Shown: in pieces, positions 59,483-64,000 of the stretch
Layout of the letters: every line of letters starts with the position of its first letter
Position numbering within the stretch: the stretch's first letter is position 1
Assembly (NCBI GenBank): GCA_036488815.1
Contig: DASXGX010000137.1
Coordinates: forward strand, 1-64,000
Direction: 5' to 3'
Origin: Roseiarcus sp036488815
GTDB lineage: Bacteria; Pseudomonadota; Alphaproteobacteria; Rhizobiales; Beijerinckiaceae
DNA: 64,000 nucleotides
Program-made: the position numbers and the translations under genes
Notes under the pieces: generated by a model
What the model was told of the DNA's origin: nothing
Databases searched by the model: none
The model's input: only the letters and a program-made list of their open reading frames with translations

Positions 59483-60200
59483 CGGAGAGTTCCGTAATTG
59501 AGAGAGACACGACACGCTGTGGCGCGCCGCACCGGCGCGAATATCGATGTAGGAAGGTTCGTCGGCACGTATCAAGAGATACAGGGCCAAGTCGTCGGCC
59601 GATAATCGATCTCGAATCGAATATCGGAACATAGGGGTCAAATCAAGGCGTCCTGACAAATTGCCGCAATTGCGCCTGCAGGGTTCCTCTCGAATGTTCG
59701 CCGCCCAGGCACGCAAGGAGATGCAATGCCGGCGTCAGGGACATGGCAAATCTGGTTACAAAACAACGAGGAGAACACCCAACCAATTGTGTGCGCGCCG
59801 CCAGCCCGGCGCCCCGGCGCCCTATCGAACACTTGCTGATACGACAGTATCATTCTGTTTTACATAACACAATTTGGCCCGAGTATGTCCGGACCGCCAG
59901 GAGTCCTGACAGTGTGCGCAGCGGCTCGCGCCGAAGCAAGATGTTCTCGAGATAGACGAGCCGTTGGACGCCTCGTTTGTGGACGGCCCGGCCCGCAAGC
60001 ATAAGACCGGCAGGCCTCGACTTAAGCCGAAAGGATTACTCCTTTCGCTCATCTCCGTTCGAGGATCGTATTCTTTCCGCTGGGCTGTCATGCCAGCGAA
60101 TCGGCACGGCGCCCGCGGCTCCGCGTCCTTGCCTTGGGCGCGCGGCGAGCCTAAGTCAGCCCGAGGCGCCGCCCCTCGGCTCGCCGCAAGGGGGAAATTC
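59483..60200. other. 718-base gap upstream of cspA and the methyltransferase
   Basis: Divergent control region. Short frames only, with no supported protein. Contains an AT-rich stretch (about 59830-59880) and the palindrome at 59837-59852. Promoters for both flanking genes must lie here. Confidence 0.5.
59837..59852. promoter_or_regulatory. 16-base palindrome in AT-rich region
   Basis: TGATAC-GACA-GTATCA, inside an AT-rich segment flanked by TTGCTG and TTTACATAACA. A candidate operator for a dimeric repressor or activator. Confidence 0.35.
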
Positions 60201-61214
60201 ATGCTGCTGCAGACTCTGCTCGCCGAGGGCCGTCCGTTGCTGGCGGACGGCGCGACGGGAACCAATCTGTTCGACGCCGGCCTCACCTCGGGGGACAGTC
60301 CCGAGCTGTGGAACGCGACCCGCTCCGACGCCATCCGCGCCTTGCATCGCAGTTTCGCCGACGCCGGCGCCGACATCCTTCTCACCAACAGTTTCGGCGC
60401 CAACCGCAGACGGCTCGCCTTGCATGGGCTGGAAGGGCGCGTGCGCGAGTTGAACCGGCTTGCGGCCGAGAACGCGCGCGCCGCCGCCGCCGAGGCCGGG
60501 CGTCCGATCGTCGTCGCCGGTTCGGTCGGGCCGACCGGAGACCTTCTCGCGCCGCTCGGCCCATTGAGCGAAGAGGAGGCTGTCGACGTCTTCGCCGAAC
60601 AGATCGAGGGCCTGCGCGAGGGCGGCGCGGACGTCGTCTGGATCGAAACCATGTCCGCGGCTGAGGAAATCCGCGCCGCCGCGCATGCCGCCGCCCGCCT
60701 CGGGATGCCCTATACGATCACGGCGAGCTTCGACACCGCCGGAAAGACGATGATGGGCCTCGCGCCGGCGACCTTCGCCGACCTCGCCGCCGGCTTCGCC
60801 ACGGCGCCGCTCGCGCTCGGCGCCAACTGCGGCGTCGGCGCCGCCGATCTGCTGGTCTCGATTCTCGGCATGACGGAGGCGCGGCCCGATGCGACCGTCA
60901 TCGCCAAGGCCAATGCCGGCGTGCCGCAATGGCATGGCGCCCATATCCACTATTCCGGTTCGCCCGAGCTGATGGGCGTCTACGCCGCTTTGGCGGTCGA
61001 CGCCGGCGCGCGCATCGTCGGCGGCTGCTGCGGCACGACGCCGGTCCATCTCGCCGCAATGCGGCGGGCGGTCGACGCGCATCGGCCCGGACGGCGCCCG
61101 GACGTCGAGACGATCGTCGCCGCGCTCGGCGCGCTGGTTTCGGCGCCCGCCGCCGAAGCCGCGCCAAGAACGCGCCGGCGTGGCCAAGAGCGCGCGGCGC
61201 AGGAGCGGGTGTGA
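60201..61214 (+). CDS. Homocysteine S-methyltransferase-family protein
   Basis: A 337-residue TIM-barrel methyltransferase. LLADGATGTNL at the N-terminus, the zinc site ligands in ANCGVG and VGGCCGTTP, and LLTNSFGANRRRL. Members use S-methylmethionine (MmuM), betaine or methionine-synthase chemistry to make methionine; no cobalamin domain is present, so the first two are likelier. GGGGGA lies six bases before the ATG. Its stop overlaps the next gene. Confidence 0.9.
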   Translation: MLLQTLLAEGRPLLADGATGTNLFDAGLTSGDSPELWNATRSDAIRALHRSFADAGADILLTNSFGANRRRLALHGLEGRVRELNRLAAENARAAAAEAGRPIVVAGSVGPTGDLLAPLGPLSEEEAVDVFAEQIEGLREGGADVVWIETMSAAEEIRAAAHAAARLGMPYTITASFDTAGKTMMGLAPATFADLAAGFATAPLALGANCGVGAADLLVSILGMTEARPDATVIAKANAGVPQWHGAHIHYSGSPELMGVYAALAVDAGARIVGGCCGTTPVHLAAMRRAVDAHRPGRRPDVETIVAALGALVSAPAAEAAPRTRRRGQERAAQERV

Positions 61215-62308
61215 ACGCCAAGGCGAAGGCGCGCGCCGCCCGCGGCGGCGTCGATCGACCGGCGCCTGTCGCGCCGGAGCCTCAACCGGCCCCGCTGGCC
61301 CCGCTCGTCGCAGCCGAAGGCCGGCTCGACTTCGAGATCGGCCCCGAGGCCGCGGGTGAACGGCTCGACCGCTTTCTCGGCGCGGCGGCGGCCGAGCGCC
61401 GCCTCGCGCTCTCGCGCACCCGGCTCAAGGTCCTGATTGAAACGGGCCTCGTCACGGTGGACGGCGTCGAGGCGCGCGATCCCTCGCGAAAGCTCGCCGC
61501 TGGCGCCCGCGTGGCCGTGATCGCCCCCCCGGCCGAGGAGACCGACGTCGCCGGCGAGGATATGCCGCTCGCCGTCGTGTTCGAGGACGAGCACCTCCTC
61601 ATTCTCGACAAGCCCGCCGGCCTCGTCGTCCACCCCGCGCCCGGCCACTCCTCCGGCACCCTCGTCAATGCGCTGATCCGCCATTGCGGGGCGAGCCTCT
61701 CCGGCATCGGCGGCGTGAAGCGGCCCGGCATCGTGCACCGTCTCGACAAGGACACGTCCGGTCTGATCGTCGTCGCCAAGACCGACGCCGCCCACCAAGG
61801 CCTTGCCGCTCTGTTCGCCGATCACGGCCGCACGGGCTCGCTGGTGCGGGAGTATCGCGCCCTCGTATGGGGCGCGCTGGACGCGCGGGCGGGAAGCATC
61901 GACGCGCCGCTCGGCCGGAGCCCGCGGAACCGGGAAAAGATGGCCGTCGTCGAAACGGGGCGCGAGGCGACGACGCACTGGCGGGTCCTGGAAACGCTCG
62001 GGCCGGCGAGCCTGATCGCCTGCCGCCTCGAGACCGGACGGACCCATCAAATCCGCGTCCATCTCGCCCATATCGGGCATCCGCTGCTCGGTGATTCGGT
62101 CTATGGAGCGGGCTTCAAGACCAAGGCGACCCAGCTCTCCCCCGACGCTCGCGCCGCGCTGGAGACCCTCGGACGCCAGGCGCTCCACGCCGCGACGCTC
62201 GGCTTCGAGCACCCGATAACCGGCGAACCGCTGTCGTTCGACAGCGAGCCGCCCGACGATTTTTTGCGTCTTCTCAGAGCCTTACACGGGGAAGTCGGCG
62301 TGCGGTAG
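61211..62308 (+). CDS. RluA-family RNA pseudouridine synthase
   Basis: A 365-residue enzyme. An S4 RNA-binding domain (about 45-110: GERLDRFLGAAAAERRLALSRTRLKVLI) precedes a catalytic domain with IVHRLDKDTSGLIVVAK (catalytic Asp) and GRTHQIRVHLAHIGHPLLGD. It is closest to RluD, which modifies 23S rRNA helix 69, or RluC. The GTG start overlaps the upstream stop (GTGA) and follows GGAG by six bases. Confidence 0.92.
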   Translation: MNAKAKARAARGGVDRPAPVAPEPQPAPLAPLVAAEGRLDFEIGPEAAGERLDRFLGAAAAERRLALSRTRLKVLIETGLVTVDGVEARDPSRKLAAGARVAVIAPPAEETDVAGEDMPLAVVFEDEHLLILDKPAGLVVHPAPGHSSGTLVNALIRHCGASLSGIGGVKRPGIVHRLDKDTSGLIVVAKTDAAHQGLAALFADHGRTGSLVREYRALVWGALDARAGSIDAPLGRSPRNREKMAVVETGREATTHWRVLETLGPASLIACRLETGRTHQIRVHLAHIGHPLLGDSVYGAGFKTKATQLSPDARAALETLGRQALHAATLGFEHPITGEPLSFDSEPPDDFLRLLRALHGEVGVR

Positions 62309-62379
62309 GGAAAGACAGGTTAACTCAGGGATTACCAAATTGTCATTCGCCGCCGAAACGGGGAACCAGTTTCGCCCTC

Positions 62380-62407
62380 TTTCAGCCACGGTGAACCGCG
62401 CTATATT
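62380..62407 (+). promoter_or_regulatory. rpoH: Possible rpoH promoter
   Basis: A TATATT hexamer at 62402-62407 with TTTCAG 16 bases upstream (62380-62385), 68 bases before the rpoH start. A weak match; other promoters are possible. Confidence 0.3.
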
Positions 62408-62474
62408 GTGCACCGCGGCGCATTGATTGGCCGCCGGAGTTCATCGCCCTGCGACGCTCCGAAAGGAGGACCTC

Positions 62475-63380
62475 ATGGCCGCCGCCCTGCCTATCATCGC
62501 CGGAGAATCCGGCCTTACGCGCTATCTCTCCGAAATCAAGCGGTTCCCGATGCTGGAGCCGCAAGAGGAATACATGCTCGCCAAGCGGTGGCGTGAGCAT
62601 GGCGACCGCGAGGCCGCGCACAAGCTCGTCACGTCGCACCTGCGCCTCGTGGCGAAGATCGCCATGGGCTACCGCGGTTATGGCCTGCCGATCGGCGAGG
62701 TCATCTCCGAGGGCAATGTCGGTCTCATGCAGGCCGTCCGCCGTTTCGAGCCCGACAAGGGCTTCAAGCTCGCGACCTACGCGATGTGGTGGATCCGCGC
62801 TTCGATACAAGAATATATTTTGCGCTCGTGGTCGCTCGTCAAGATGGGCACCACCGCGAGCCAGAAGAAGCTCTTCTTCAACCTGCGCAAGGCCAAGAGC
62901 CGCATATCGGCGCTCGACGAAGGCGATCTGCGCGACGACCAGGTCGCGACCATCGCCAAGCGCCTGGGGGTCGCCGCTCAGGACGTCGTCGAGATGAATC
63001 GCCGCCTCGGCGGCGACGCGTCGCTCAACGCCCCGTTGCGCGAAGAGGGCGAGGGCGAGTGGCAGGATTGGCTGGTCGACGAGAGCGCCAGCCAGGAGTC
63101 GGTGCTCGCCGACCGCGAGGAGAGCGACGCTCGCCTTCACGCGCTGAAGGACGCGCTGAGGGTGTTGAACCCGCGCGAACGGCGCATCTTCGAGGCGCGC
63201 CGGCTCGCCGACGAACCGGTCACGCTCGAAGAGCTTTCCGCGGAGTTCGGCGTCTCACGCGAGCGGGTGCGCCAGATCGAAGTGCGGGCCTTCGAGAAGG
63301 TGCAGGCGGCGGTGAAATCCGGCGTCGCGCTGGCGCAGCTCCCCGGCAAGCGGGCGACCGCGGCTTTACCAGTCGCGTGA
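62475..63380 (+). CDS. rpoH: RNA polymerase heat-shock sigma factor RpoH
   Basis: A 301-residue sigma-70-family factor. Region 2 with LRLVAKIAMGYRGYGLPIGEVISEGNVGLMQAVRRFEPDKGF and TYAMWWIRASIQEYIL, the RpoH box (QKKLFFNLRKAK), and region 4 with VSRERVRQIEVRAFEKV. It directs transcription of heat-shock chaperone and protease genes. AAAGGAGG lies just before the ATG at 62475. Rhizobiales often carry more than one rpoH; this copy is typical in length. Confidence 0.95.
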   Translation: MAAALPIIAGESGLTRYLSEIKRFPMLEPQEEYMLAKRWREHGDREAAHKLVTSHLRLVAKIAMGYRGYGLPIGEVISEGNVGLMQAVRRFEPDKGFKLATYAMWWIRASIQEYILRSWSLVKMGTTASQKKLFFNLRKAKSRISALDEGDLRDDQVATIAKRLGVAAQDVVEMNRRLGGDASLNAPLREEGEGEWQDWLVDESASQESVLADREESDARLHALKDALRVLNPRERRIFEARRLADEPVTLEELSAEFGVSRERVRQIEVRAFEKVQAAVKSGVALAQLPGKRATAALPVA

Positions 63381-63515
63381 GCCTTCAGACGGCCGTATCG
63401 TAAGAATTGTAACGTTAACTTGCGAAGGGGCGCCCCCCGCGCGACGGCGCCCACGATTTCCGTTACAGTTCGGGCGCGGGGGCGCCCCCCGCCCTCCGCG
63501 ACCAAGGACGCCGAC

Positions 63516-64000
63516 ATGCCATTTCGCCCGTTTCCCTCGCGCGCTTGGCTCGCCGGCGTCGCGCTATGCGCGCTGAATGCCGGCGCGGCGGCGGCCAAGG
63601 ACCTGCCCGCAACGCCGGAAGGGGCGCAAAAGCTCACCGCCTTCTTTGCGACCTACCTCGGCGCTCCCCGCCCGGGCGCCCCGCCGGCCTACAAGGTCAC
63701 GCCCGAGGGGTCGGACTACCTCGTCTCGTTCGACCTCGCCGCCGTGGCCGGCCCGCTCGCGGCCGCGGGCTTCGCCTACGACTCGGCGACCTTCACCGCC
63801 AAGCTGATCGAGCAGGACGACGGCGCTTGGCGCGTCGAGAGCGGCGACACTCCCCCCGTATCCGCCCATACGCCGCACGGCTCGTCGACGGTCGCCATGA
63901 CCGGCTACAAGAGCGAACTCGTGGTCGACCCCGCGACCGCCTGGTTTCGAACCGCCTCCGGCGGCGCGGACAAAGCCACCCTCCACAGCCGCACCGACAA
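63516..64000 (+). CDS. Secreted protein, unknown, 3' end outside window
   Basis: The frame is open from the ATG at 63516 to the end of the window (161 codons). A signal peptide (SRAWLAGVALCALNAGAAAAK) is followed by a mature domain with APPAYKVTPEGSDYLVSFDLAAV and MTGYKSELVVDP. The family is not recognised. The coding bias and codon use favour this strand over the opposite-strand frame at 63564-63986. Confidence 0.75.
   Translation, partial: MPFRPFPSRAWLAGVALCALNAGAAAAKDLPATPEGAQKLTAFFATYLGAPRPGAPPAYKVTPEGSDYLVSFDLAAVAGPLAAAGFAYDSATFTAKLIEQDDGAWRVESGDTPPVSAHTPHGSSTVAMTGYKSELVVDPATAWFRTASGGADKATLHSRTD

Noticed and set aside
59743..59955. 70-codon plus-strand frame upstream of the methyltransferase
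   Set aside because: Low-complexity-free but without homology, site or bias; it lies in an AT-rich control region.
60087..60110. Short TGTCATGCCAGCGAA-like match to the dispersed repeat
   Set aside because: Only the first dozen bases resemble the left arm and no hairpin follows.
63564..63986. Minus-strand 140-codon frame near the end
   Set aside because: The plus-strand frame from 63516 has a signal peptide and better codon use and is open to the window end.

Overview
This 64 kb window is high-GC chromosomal DNA from an alphaproteobacterium, most likely of the order Hyphomicrobiales (Rhizobiales). The evidence is a MucR/Ros regulator, a PodJ-like coiled-coil/Sel1 protein, MmcB, a FeuP/FeuQ-like two-component system next to cytochrome c maturation genes, a fused CysN-CysC and an RpoH-type sigma factor. 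I cannot name the genus. About 57 genes are supported on both strands. I saw no rRNA, tRNA, CRISPR array, insertion sequence or prophage.

Layout. 1-2.5 kb: the end of a branched-chain amino acid transporter (livH, livM) and an F420/NADP-oxidoreductase-like protein. 3.1-6.7 kb: four secreted proteins of unknown function around a 1 kb stretch without a convincing gene. 6.7-13.6 kb: a CpdB-like nucleotidase, the 1301-residue PodJ-like protein and a MerR regulator. 13.9-22.2 kb: a GAF/adenylate cyclase, cmk, an MFS carrier, a DUF2778 L,D-transpeptidase-like protein, uvrB and mucR. 22.2-29.9 kb: a DMT exporter, a YkuD protein, a histone-deacetylase-like enzyme, two small exported proteins, a class A penicillin-binding protein, a cysteine-cluster protein and a trypsin-like protease. 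29.9-36.6 kb: PepSY-like protein, response regulator and histidine kinase, followed by ccmI-ccmE-ccmF-ccmH. 37-39.5 kb: DUF1801 protein, aminotransferase and LprI-like protein. 39.7-47.5 kb: a seven-gene minus-strand block dppA-B-C-D-F, GMC oxidoreductase and mmcB. 47.6-52.8 kb: cysNC, cysD, an SDR enzyme divergent from a LysR regulator, and a GNAT enzyme. 52.9-59.5 kb: a deacetylase-like protein, a GIY-YIG nuclease within repeats, a second SDR, a DMT exporter, a fatty acid hydroxylase-like protein, xylulokinase and a cold-shock protein. 60.2-64 kb: homocysteine S-methyltransferase, a pseudouridine synthase, rpoH and the start of a secreted protein.

Several groups work together. The ccm genes are translationally coupled and form the haem chaperone and ligation pathway for c-type cytochromes. 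CysD and CysNC activate sulfate to PAPS. The dpp genes encode a complete dipeptide-type ABC importer whose message probably also carries a GMC oxidoreductase and mmcB. The PBP, the two L,D-transpeptidase-like proteins and the PodJ-like protein concern the cell wall and cell poles.

The most unusual structure is a dispersed family of hairpin-forming repeats, nine copies in the window, all between genes. One copy sits in the dppA-dppB gap. Two copies lie in a 282/224-bp tandem duplication that carries a deleted remnant of the GIY-YIG gene tail and a fragment of the neighbouring SDR gene tail. Together with the small GIY-YIG nuclease this suggests a nuclease-associated repeat element, and it is the best candidate here for an undescribed system. 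Other points of interest are a class III cyclase with Leu in place of the transition-state Arg, a MucR protein lacking two of four expected zinc ligands, and a secreted Asn/Ser-rich protein with a duplicated Cys-bounded C-terminal motif.
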